From positions 1-9,545 of the forward strand of contig DAGF01000099.1 of NCBI GenBank assembly GCA_002495645.1: DNA of 9,545 nt, written 5' to 3'. The DNA comes from Euryarchaeota archaeon UBA549. GTDB lineage: Archaea > Thermoplasmatota > Poseidoniia > Poseidoniales > Poseidoniaceae. The notes beneath the pieces are model-generated. The model was not told where the DNA came from and searched no databases. It saw nothing but the letters and a program-made list of their open reading frames with translations. Numbering within the stretch: position 1 is the stretch's first letter; each line of letters begins with the position of its first letter. Shown here one piece after another: positions 1 to 5,283 of the stretch. The translations under genes and the position numbers were made by a program.

Positions 1-18
1 CTTGAGTTCTCCATTTTC

Positions 19-32
19 TGTCAAATCTGACA
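19..32 (-). promoter_or_regulatory. TGTCA-N4-TGACA boundary element before a gene beyond the left edge
   Basis: This is a perfect inverted repeat, minus strand TGTCA-GATT-TGACA, 2 nt after the stop of the 110-residue protein. It is followed by GAAAATGGAGAACTCAAG toward the window edge. By analogy with the other copies, a further gene should start to the left, outside the window. Confidence 0.5.
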
Positions 33-34
33 CC

Positions 35-367
35 TCATGCGGATGCTCCCGCAAGGGTGGATGTATCAGGGTCCATGTCCTTGTCAATGTCGAAGTGGCG
101 CATGCAGCGGCCAAAGCGGCGCTTGATGTGCTTGGCGATGTGTGGGACCCAGCATCCGCGTAGCGAGCTCCACTCCATGGTGGGTCGAGAGGCCTTGATG
201 GCGTGGGCGATGGCCTTGTTGCGGTTTGCGACGTTCTCTGGGCGGCAGCCGCAGGGACGGAAGTAGGTGCGATCAACGTTCTTGGGAACGTCGTCTTTGC
301 GAGCGCGCTGGCGCCCGTTGTGGTTTCGCTTGTGGTGGTTCATGATTTTCTTGTTGTGCTTTGCCAT
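35..367 (-). CDS. Basic Cys-containing protein of unknown function (110 aa)
   Basis: I do not recognise this protein. The first 25 residues are very rich in Lys, His, Arg and Asn (MAKHNKKIMNHHKRNHNGRQ). A middle segment has a PCGC pair (residues 38-41), and further cysteines appear in RGCW (72) and GRCM (88), which could form a small metal site. Helical segments 46-60 and 75-92 are basic, and the C-terminus is acidic then Ala/Ser-rich. Nucleic-acid binding is a reasonable guess from composition only. ATG 367 is chosen because GGAGATGAAGAAC precedes it; ATG 376 would sit directly against the GGAG. It shares a leader type with the Ubl-E2 fusion gene, which hints at shared control. Another boundary repeat follows its stop by 2 nt. 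Confidence 0.6.
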   Translation of the reverse strand: MAKHNKKIMNHHKRNHNGRQRARKDDVPKNVDRTYFRPCGCRPENVANRNKAIAHAIKASRPTMEWSSLRGCWVPHIAKHIKRRFGRCMRHFDIDKDMDPDTSTLAGASA

Positions 368-467
368 GTTCTTCATCTCCTGGTGTTCTTTTCGTTTGTG
401 TGTTCCTCGTGCTTTTGTGCGTGTTCGCTTGTTCTCACTTTACCTGCGCTTTGATTCGGTTTGGTTG

Positions 468-481
468 TGTCATTATCGACA
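468..481 (-). promoter_or_regulatory. TGTCA-N4-TGACA boundary element before the 110-residue basic protein gene
   Basis: The minus strand reads TGTCG-ATAA-TGACA, one mismatch from a perfect repeat. It overlaps the stop of the 54-residue gene and lies 100 nt before the next start. The 100-nt leader resembles that of the Ubl-E2 gene in blocks: CCAAACC, GCGCAGGTAAAG, GAGGAAC, AGGAGATGAAGAAC. Confidence 0.5.
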
Positions 482-637
482 GACCACCCTCGTGATGTTC
501 ATGTGTTTGGACGATTCCATGGCTTTGCTGTGCCGATGTTGTTCTCGGAAAGCCCTCCAGGATGCCTTGTTCTTCTTCGACTTTCGTCGCTTGGTCTTCT
601 GCTTGGTTTCAGGGGTGTTTCGGTAGGTTCGTGCCAT
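473..637 (-). CDS. Small, very basic protein (54 aa)
   Basis: I do not recognise this protein. It is about one third Lys, Arg or His, with a dense cluster KQKTKRRKSKKNK (residues 12-24), and is probably an unstructured nucleic-acid-binding peptide or RNA/ribosome-associated factor. The start at ATG 637 is supported by GGAGATGAAAACC directly upstream, the same ribosome-site context as other genes here; a longer frame from 733 would run through the boundary element at 700-713 and is rejected. It forms its own unit, with boundary elements on both sides, the later one overlapping its stop codon. A real gene is more likely than not because of the promoter-like element and ribosome site, but no conserved domain supports it. 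Confidence 0.5.
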   Translation of the reverse strand: MARTYRNTPETKQKTKRRKSKKNKASWRAFREQHRHSKAMESSKHMNITRVVCR

Positions 638-699
638 GGTTTTCATCTCCGTTTGTTGGTGATTCTCTATCTCTAAGGCGCCCTCATCCATCTCAAATC

Positions 700-713
700 T
701 GTCAAAAATTTCA
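700..713 (-). promoter_or_regulatory. Degenerate TGTCA-N4-TGACA boundary element before the 54-residue basic protein gene
   Basis: The downstream half (TTGACA on the minus strand) is intact. The upstream half is TGAAA, so the palindrome is largely lost. It lies about 16 nt after the ART-like stop and 62 nt before the next start. The following TTTGACAGATTTGAG and GGATGAG match the leader of the Cdc48 operon closely. Confidence 0.4.
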
Positions 714-729
714 GACTCGACACCAACGG

Positions 730-1350
730 TCATTTCGTCCTCGAAGAGGAAAATAGCGTGGAGCTCATGGAGGCACTCAGCGCATTCTTTATTGCATGAA
801 CGAGGGCTTTTCGCCGAGGATCTTGCTGGAATACGTCGTGCAGCGTCATCAATTTCGTGCCGGGCGAGATGGCTCGATTGGTCACCACGATGATTTGATT
901 GAGTTCCTCAGCAACAATTCGTTCGACGATGAACGGTTTGGATGCAAAACGATGTGGGAGTTGGAGGTCTTTCACGTAGACCCTTCCAAAGGAGGCCCTG
1001 ATGTTCTCAATCATCCTCGGGCGGTTTGCTGCGATGCTGTCTCGAGGCATCTCACGGAATTTCGTCCGGATTGTTTCTGGGATGGCATAAGCAGCTGCCG
1101 TCAACGGGTCGGTAGCAAAGAAGAGAAGGGGCTGGAGTGTCTCATGTGGTCGTTTAGCGAACCCATGGCGTACAGCGTAGTCGTTGGCTGGTAGAAGGGC
1201 GTGGAGGTTTTTCTCTACCGAACCGTGATACATCGTGATTTTAGCTCCTGGTTTGACGTGGTCTTTCAGATGCGGCGGGTACATCAGAATCACCACACTT
1301 CGTTCTTCACACAACCGTTGCGAGCGGGATAAAACTTCCAAGATAGCCAT
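730..1350 (-). CDS. Possible ADP-ribosyltransferase-fold protein
   Basis: The protein has 206 residues. ADP-ribosyltransferases move ADP-ribose from NAD+ to a protein, nucleic acid or small molecule. The support is motif-level: MYHGS (40-44) resembles the HGT/HGS nucleotide-binding strand of the H-Y-[EDQ] group. FFATDPLTAAAYA (77-89) resembles the second motif, where an aromatic residue and an A-x-x-YA helix follow a strand. GRVYVKDLQL (122-131) looks like the next core strand, as in rifampin-type Arr enzymes. A third catalytic acidic residue could be E143, E148 or E149 but is not certain. The C-terminus (190-206) is Ser-rich and probably disordered. ATG 1350 is preceded by GGAGAG. It lies 28 nt after the membrane-protein stop with no boundary repeat between, so the two are probably co-transcribed. 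An unknown alpha/beta protein is the alternative. Confidence 0.7.
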   Translation of the reverse strand: MAILEVLSRSQRLCEERSVVILMYPPHLKDHVKPGAKITMYHGSVEKNLHALLPANDYAVRHGFAKRPHETLQPLLFFATDPLTAAAYAIPETIRTKFREMPRDSIAANRPRMIENIRASFGRVYVKDLQLPHRFASKPFIVERIVAEELNQIIVVTNRAISPGTKLMTLHDVFQQDPRRKALVHAIKNALSASMSSTLFSSSRTK

Positions 1351-1378
1351 ATTCTTTCTCTCCGTGATTCATTTTTGT

Positions 1379-2089
1379 TCAAAAGATTGAGATGTAAGCG
1401 TAGTACAGAATAGCAAGGGGAATGATAATTGGGGAGAAGAGCGCCAAGAGAGCGGCCACTACGGCGACCATTAACGCAGCAATTAACAGCGCAAGAATAT
1501 ACTCTATAATAGCAAAAATAACATCCAAGATCCCCTCGATGATGGCGACGATACCATTGATTACAAACGTAAACAGGCCAACCCAGAATTCAATGAAGGA
1601 ATCGATGAGAAAGAGCACGATGTCAACCACCCCTTCAACAATGGAGACCGCCACCCAAACGATGGCATCGACAACAAATTGAACCGCCCCAACCACCAGG
1701 CCTGCGACAAATTCAACCGCGGCACGAGCGAGGTTTTGAAGGCCTGAAAGAATCCAATCCACGAGTGCTGCGGCGGCGTTGACGACCCAGGAAACAACCG
1801 CTTCGATGATGAGGTAACCCCCAAAGAGGATGGCGGCAACAGCGGCACCACCAAGCGTGAGCAGCAGCGTGAACTTCAGCACCATGCCGAGGTACTCCCC
1901 GGCACTTCGGAGAAATGATGCGAACCTCGGTGGGCGGTTCCACGCCTCGGGGAGGTGGGGGATTCGACGAATTTCAGGACGGTGAACCCGTGCGTGAATC
2001 ACGTCCTTCGGTTTGACGGGCCCGCCATTTCCAGCTCGCCCCCTACCGCGTGCACCTGGTAAATCGTTGAGATCGATTCCATTATCCAT
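1379..2089 (-). CDS. Hydrophobic membrane protein with 11-residue-type repeats
   Basis: The 236-residue protein is of unknown family. Residues 1-60 are polar and basic with Gly/Arg and Pro (likely cytosolic). A clear membrane helix covers about 67-95. Residues 96-200 are long hydrophobic to amphipathic helices with regularly placed acidic residues, and two further membrane stretches follow (about 196-219 and 220-236). The middle has an internal repeat: SIVEGVVDIV (149-158) recurs as AIIEGILDVI (182-191), exactly 33 residues on, which is three 11-residue turns. Such hendecads are seen in amphipathic membrane-binding or pore-lining helices and also in phage tape-measure segments. I chose ATG 2089 (GGGG 8 nt upstream) because the longer in-frame start at 2146 would place the boundary repeat inside the gene. 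It is followed after 28 nt by the ART-like gene. A role as a membrane effector is inference only. Confidence 0.75.
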   Translation of the reverse strand: MDNGIDLNDLPGARGRGRAGNGGPVKPKDVIHARVHRPEIRRIPHLPEAWNRPPRFASFLRSAGEYLGMVLKFTLLLTLGGAAVAAILFGGYLIIEAVVSWVVNAAAALVDWILSGLQNLARAAVEFVAGLVVGAVQFVVDAIVWVAVSIVEGVVDIVLFLIDSFIEFWVGLFTFVINGIVAIIEGILDVIFAIIEYILALLIAALMVAVVAALLALFSPIIIPLAILYYAYISIF

Positions 2090-2124
2090 GGTGTTTCCCC
2101 AAGTAATCCGGGCATTGAAACGGA

Positions 2125-2145
2125 AAAAATGTGTCAAAACTGACA
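2125..2145 (-). promoter_or_regulatory. TGTCA-N4-TGACA boundary element with trailing T-run
   Basis: This is a perfect inverted repeat (2132-2145), minus strand TGTCA-GTTT-TGACA, followed by CA and six T (2125-2130). It begins 5 nt after the stop of the Ubl-E2 fusion and ends 42 nt before the membrane-protein start. It may serve as promoter/operator for the membrane-protein unit. The 5-bp stem plus T-run could also act as a terminator for the fusion gene. Confidence 0.5.
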
Positions 2146-2150
2146 ATGAT

Positions 2151-2807
2151 TCAGGAATTCAGTAAATTCTGAATGTGGTTGATGTAAGCACCAACCCGTA
2201 CCACAGGGTCGCTCCCGAGACGCTGTAGATGGGGCAGGATGTTGCCGTGACAGACCCAACGACCTCGCGTGGTCGACGAGCCGGGGATGAAACCGTTTCC
2301 AGCACCTCTGGCGTAGGCTGCGGAAGGTGGGTTAGCAAACAGCGAGACACCAACGCGTCCGGTGATTTCATCGAAGTTCAGTACGTAGGCGTGCATGAGG
2401 GCCGAACCTGCATTCGGGCAGTGAATCACGATCTCCCAAAATCCACTTCGAGTTCGACCGTTGGACGGGAATCGAACCAAGAACATCTTGGCTTGCTTTC
2501 GGTCGGTCCACTGCTTGACCGGTTGAATTGAGGGGTATTCAATTTGCAATTCGCCCAGACGTTTCCTGGGTACACCTCCTCCAATCACCTTCTCCACACC
2601 CACGTAGAGGGTTGCATCACGATGGCCGGCAGCTTGCTCGTCTGAAATCACCTTCCCATCGCCATCGTAGACATCAAACGAGTTAAGTGGCGTCGGATTG
2701 TTTTGGCGCACGACTTCTTTCACCGTTTGATTGGCTGCGACTTCAACGCGCTTCTTCGTGCTCTGGTCGAGGGTGTTGGCAATCGTCAGTGGGATCATGT
2801 TGTTCAT
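2151..2807 (-). CDS. Ubiquitin-like domain fused through GGG to an E2-like (UBC-fold) domain
   Basis: The protein has 218 residues. Residues 4-75 have the beta-grasp pattern: MIPLTIANTLDQ and KKRVEVA strands, helix QTVKEVVRQ, FDVYDGDGKVI, then ATLYVGVEKVI, ending in Gly-Gly-Gly (76-78), the position of ubiquitin's C-terminal diglycine. After VPRKRL comes a second domain (about 82-218) that resembles an E2: helix and YPSI (91-94, compare YPSM in the E2 at the right edge), a strand region ending FWEIVIH, Cys186 in GRWVCHGN where E2s have their catalytic Cys, and a final helix YINHIQNLLN. HPN and PNPxDP motifs are not evident, so it may be a weak or inactive E2. I start at ATG 2807, which has GGAG 9 nt upstream; ATG 2816 and 2798 are alternatives. 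The Ubl must be cut after GGG to be conjugated as a free modifier; otherwise the fusion acts intact, as a loaded E2 or a targeting module. Confidence 0.82.
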   Translation of the reverse strand: MNNMIPLTIANTLDQSTKKRVEVAANQTVKEVVRQNNPTPLNSFDVYDGDGKVISDEQAAGHRDATLYVGVEKVIGGGVPRKRLGELQIEYPSIQPVKQWTDRKQAKMFLVRFPSNGRTRSGFWEIVIHCPNAGSALMHAYVLNFDEITGRVGVSLFANPPSAAYARGAGNGFIPGSSTTRGRWVCHGNILPHLQRLGSDPVVRVGAYINHIQNLLNS

Positions 2808-2871
2808 CTTCTTCATCTCCGTTTGGTTTGCGTTCCTCGCATCTTTCCTGCGTCTTCAGTGGATTTGGATA

Positions 2872-2885
2872 TGTCATTCTTGACA
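2872..2885 (-). promoter_or_regulatory. TGTCA-N4-TGACA boundary element before the Ubl-E2 fusion gene
   Basis: This is a perfect inverted repeat, minus strand TGTCA-AGAA-TGACA. It is located 9 nt after the stop of the Ubl-domain protein and 64 nt before the start of the Ubl-E2 fusion. The leader that follows (CCAAATCC, then GCAGGAAAG, GAGGAAC, GGAGATGAAG) is related to the leader after the copy at 468-481. Confidence 0.55.
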
Positions 2886-2894
2886 CAAGCACGA

Positions 2895-3584
2895 TCAGAG
2901 GTCAATCCCTTGCGGGTTGTTTTCAATGCCCTCGGGTCGAAGGGTCAGCGTTTTTCCGAAATAGGTCGACACTTGGGAATTGGGACCGACACGCCTTCGC
3001 CCGTTTCGCACAACGAGCGGCGTGCCGTCTCGAGGCCTTAGGTCCAAGCGCTCGATCATCGCACCGATGGTTTCGTTCTCAACAAACTCCGACACGGTGT
3101 AGTTTGCGTCCCATAGGAAGTCGAGGGTCAGCGGCGAGGGCATCAGTGCCTCCCATGTGATGAAAATTTCACGTGCCTTTCCAGCCTGATGGTCGTCATC
3201 CCTCGCAAACACGATGTGACCATCGATGTGGTCTTCCTTGAACACATGCGTTTCCAAGGCTTTGAAGAAAGCGTTGTGGTTGTACATCACCCGGATGTTA
3301 AACTGGGCGTCGCACAGTTCATCGATGGGCTCGGAGAGGTCAAAAGCGCCCCTAAACTTTGGTTGAATCGAGATGCGGACCTCATTCAGACCGTGGTTCG
3401 CTGCTTGGCGAATGTGATAATCGATTTTGTGAAGTTTGAGAAAAGAAGAAACACGCCCTTCCAATTTCTTTTCAATGCGTGCTGAAAGACGGTCGTGGCA
3501 GGCCTGACGTTCTTCCTTTGCCTGACGAACGATATCGGTTGCGTTCAAATCGGTCAGCGGGGGTTTGGGTGATTGAAAGATCAT
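2895..3584 (-). CDS. Protein with a C-terminal ubiquitin-like (beta-grasp) domain
   Basis: The protein has 229 residues. Residues about 152-218 look like a ubiquitin fold: two strands (LTLDFLW, YTVSEFV), a helix after an ET turn (ETIGAMIERL), then DGTPLVV, an NGRRR turn and a last strand KTLTLRPEG. This mirrors ubiquitin's order, including the LxLR before its end. Instead of a terminal diglycine the chain continues IENNPQGIDL, so as encoded it cannot be activated like ubiquitin without trimming, and an EG rather than GG precedes the tail. Residues 15-145 hold a charged helix (about 15-50), then an alpha/beta region I cannot name. It may be a scaffold or adaptor that docks via its Ubl domain onto the E1, E2 or Cdc48. 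Its ATG overlaps the previous stop (ATGA) and has a GAGGTG ribosome site. It is the last gene of the Cdc48 operon; a boundary repeat lies 9 nt after its stop. Confidence 0.8.
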   Translation of the reverse strand: MIFQSPKPPLTDLNATDIVRQAKEERQACHDRLSARIEKKLEGRVSSFLKLHKIDYHIRQAANHGLNEVRISIQPKFRGAFDLSEPIDELCDAQFNIRVMYNHNAFFKALETHVFKEDHIDGHIVFARDDDHQAGKAREIFITWEALMPSPLTLDFLWDANYTVSEFVENETIGAMIERLDLRPRDGTPLVVRNGRRRVGPNSQVSTYFGKTLTLRPEGIENNPQGIDL

Positions 3585-3784
3585 ACGGCGGGCACCTCTG
3601 GAGCATGGTTCACGGTAAGAAGCACCTCACCACATTGACAACGTGGAAGGGAAAATTCACTGCACGTTTGGGCCAACCAGCGGTAAAGACTGGAATGAAT
3701 GTACACGGTGCGGTCGCAATTGCACCTGACCGCCGTCACCCATTTGGTTGAACGGAGGACCGGAAGGTGATGGGTCAACCTCAC
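3581..3784 (-). CDS. Small Cys-rich protein, possible zinc-binding adaptor
   Basis: This is a 67-residue protein from a GTG start. It has two CxC clusters (C21-N-C23 and C49-Q-C51-G), a lone C41 and several histidines (H5, H6, H30, H60). The arrangement is compatible with one or two zinc sites of ribbon or treble-clef type. I do not recognise the family. It overlaps the E1 before it (GTGA) and the Ubl protein after it (ATGA), so it is a translationally coupled member of the conjugation operon. Archaeal ubiquitin operons such as that of Caldiarchaeum include a small RING-finger protein, and a role as E3 or substrate adaptor is possible here by position. A RING would normally need eight ligands in a fixed order, which is not visible. 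ATG 3838 is an alternative start (85 aa) without comparable ribosome-binding support. Confidence 0.65.
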   Translation of the reverse strand: MRLTHHLPVLRSTKWVTAVRCNCDRTVYIHSSLYRWLAQTCSEFSLPRCQCGEVLLTVNHAPEVPAV

Positions 3785-5283
3785 GCCATCGCCTCCTCTG
3801 GCCAAAGGGCTTGGCTCAATGCATCGACGGATGCGCATTGGATTGGATGTTCAACGCCTTGCTGAACCTGAACTTCGTTTTCATACGCATTCCAGTAAGC
3901 GGATTGAATGGACGACGATGGGTGGCCCGACAGGCGTTGAAGAGCAGCCAGCGCTTGGAAGGCGCCCACAAAGGCGTTGGTCAGCACGATGGAGGAAAGC
4001 GGCACGGCCCCGTCCTCTTGACAGGACATGACGGTCGTGTCGCGGGCAGCTCCGGGACCGTACATTTCAATCAGCGAGTGGTTGGTGAATTGATGATAGG
4101 CACCTTCCAGGGCGGCGACGCCCCCGTTGATGTAGGGAACACCCTGCATGGCTGCGATGCAGTTGGCGAGCACTCGAGGACGCATGGCATCCAAACAACC
4201 CAGGATCATATCGGTGGATGCGAGCTGTTCAATGGCGTGCTGTACGCTCAGCACCTCGGCCTCCAGCACATTGGGCGCAGGCTCGGATGCGAACAGGTCA
4301 TCGAGGTTGAGCCCGTCTTCACTCGCCTCTTCTGCAGGGTGAGCCATGGCGTCGGTCAATTCGTACACCGTCTCCACATGTGCGTCAGGCAGCCGTTGTT
4401 CCAGCCATCGTCGAGTCGCGGCGATTTTGGTTGAACCGACGTCCTCAGGCCCGTAAATCACCTGACGATTCAGGTTGTGCTCTTCGATCTCCAAGTCCTT
4501 GTCAAAGACGAGAAAGTGCACATCCGCCTTCTTAGCATGCTTCAGCCCTTCAACCAGCGTGTGGAGGCACCACGTCCCCAAACCCCCGGCACCAACGATG
4601 CTCAAGTGGCCGGAAAGTTGCTTGTTCAATTCAGGCAGCGATAGAGGAAGGGTGGGGCTTCGAGGTTCAACCTCATGCCCGGGAAGCTGAACATTCAATT
4701 TCCTGATGAGTTCGTGAACCAGAGGGTCGTCATCATCCAGTCGCAGAAGGACCCGCTTGTGCATGGTCCCGTCGTTAGCCTCTCGAACATTCAGATGAAC
4801 GGGATGGCCGTTCAGGGAGAACTTGAGGGTTGGAACATAATTTCGAAGCGAATTTTCGTTCACTCGCACGTTCACCGACACCGAAACTTTGGGAATTTCG
4901 ATGGGCTGGTAGGCATCGCTGCGACGAAGGATTTCACTCCACACCAAGCATGCAGCAACGGTCGCTATAGCTGGCTCGTACACAGCATCAACCGGTTCAC
5001 CTGCGGGCGAACCATCGAGGAAAATTCCCTCGGTACCGTAGCTGACGTGAAGACAGTGGAGGTTCGGTTCTTGCTTGGCGGTTGGCGCCCATTCAATCTG
5101 GAAACCACCCGCCGCAGTGGGCGATGGCCCATCGACGATTTCGGGTGCACCGAGTTGTTCACCAAGGGTTTTCATCGCCTCAAGGAAGGCCCCTGGAACT
5201 TCATCAAATTGCAGCGACACGGCGAGTTGCCTTACGGCATCCTGTCGAACCAGGCCGCGCTGTCGAGAAAATCGGTCGCTCAT
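3781..5283 (-). CDS. E1-like ubiquitin-activating protein (ThiF/UBA superfamily), second copy
   Basis: This is a second E1-like enzyme of 500 residues, expected to adenylate a ubiquitin-like protein. The N-terminus RFSRQRGLVRQDAVRQL matches the opening of ThiF domains, but no nucleotide loop follows in residues 20-220, so this half looks like an inactive adenylation domain. The active half has GAGGLG (231-236), FDKDLEIEEHNLNRQ (NLNRQ 270-274), GCLDAMRPR (362-370), YINGG and a candidate catalytic Cys421 in SCQEDGAVPLSSI. The paired zinc CxxC motifs common in this superfamily are absent. It shares GCLDxMRxR, INGG and SCxExGAxPxxSI with the first E1-like protein, so the two are paralogues, though strongly diverged. 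ATG 5283 overlaps the Cdc48 stop as ATGA. An upstream TTG at 5295 would add four residues and is less likely. Membership in the Cdc48 operon suggests it works upstream of that unfoldase. Confidence 0.88.
   Translation of the reverse strand: MSDRFSRQRGLVRQDAVRQLAVSLQFDEVPGAFLEAMKTLGEQLGAPEIVDGPSPTAAGGFQIEWAPTAKQEPNLHCLHVSYGTEGIFLDGSPAGEPVDAVYEPAIATVAACLVWSEILRRSDAYQPIEIPKVSVSVNVRVNENSLRNYVPTLKFSLNGHPVHLNVREANDGTMHKRVLLRLDDDDPLVHELIRKLNVQLPGHEVEPRSPTLPLSLPELNKQLSGHLSIVGAGGLGTWCLHTLVEGLKHAKKADVHFLVFDKDLEIEEHNLNRQVIYGPEDVGSTKIAATRRWLEQRLPDAHVETVYELTDAMAHPAEEASEDGLNLDDLFASEPAPNVLEAEVLSVQHAIEQLASTDMILGCLDAMRPRVLANCIAAMQGVPYINGGVAALEGAYHQFTNHSLIEMYGPGAARDTTVMSCQEDGAVPLSSIVLTNAFVGAFQALAALQRLSGHPSSSIQSAYWNAYENEVQVQQGVEHPIQCASVDALSQALWPEEAMA
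3792..3798 (-). promoter_or_regulatory. Ribosome binding site of the Cys-rich protein
   Basis: GAGGAGG on the minus strand sits 7 nt before a GTG that overlaps the preceding E1 stop as GTGA. This strong site favours the GTG at 3784 over the in-frame ATG at 3838, which would lie 58 nt inside the E1 gene. Confidence 0.65.

Noticed and set aside
638..733. Longer 86-residue version of the small basic protein
   Set aside because: The extra 32 residues differ in composition (acidic) and cover the boundary element; the GGAG site points to ATG 637.
1379..2089. Membrane protein read as a phage tail tape-measure protein
   Set aside because: It is far too short and has no neighbouring tail genes, although its helical repeats look similar.
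2090..2146. Longer start for the membrane protein (ATG 2146)
   Set aside because: It would place the boundary repeat and T-run inside the coding region and lacks a ribosome site; ATG 2089 has GGGG upstream.
3748..4434. Plus-strand open frame of 228 codons opposite the second E1-like gene
   Set aside because: Composition is that of a reverse complement of the E1, with no recognisable domain.
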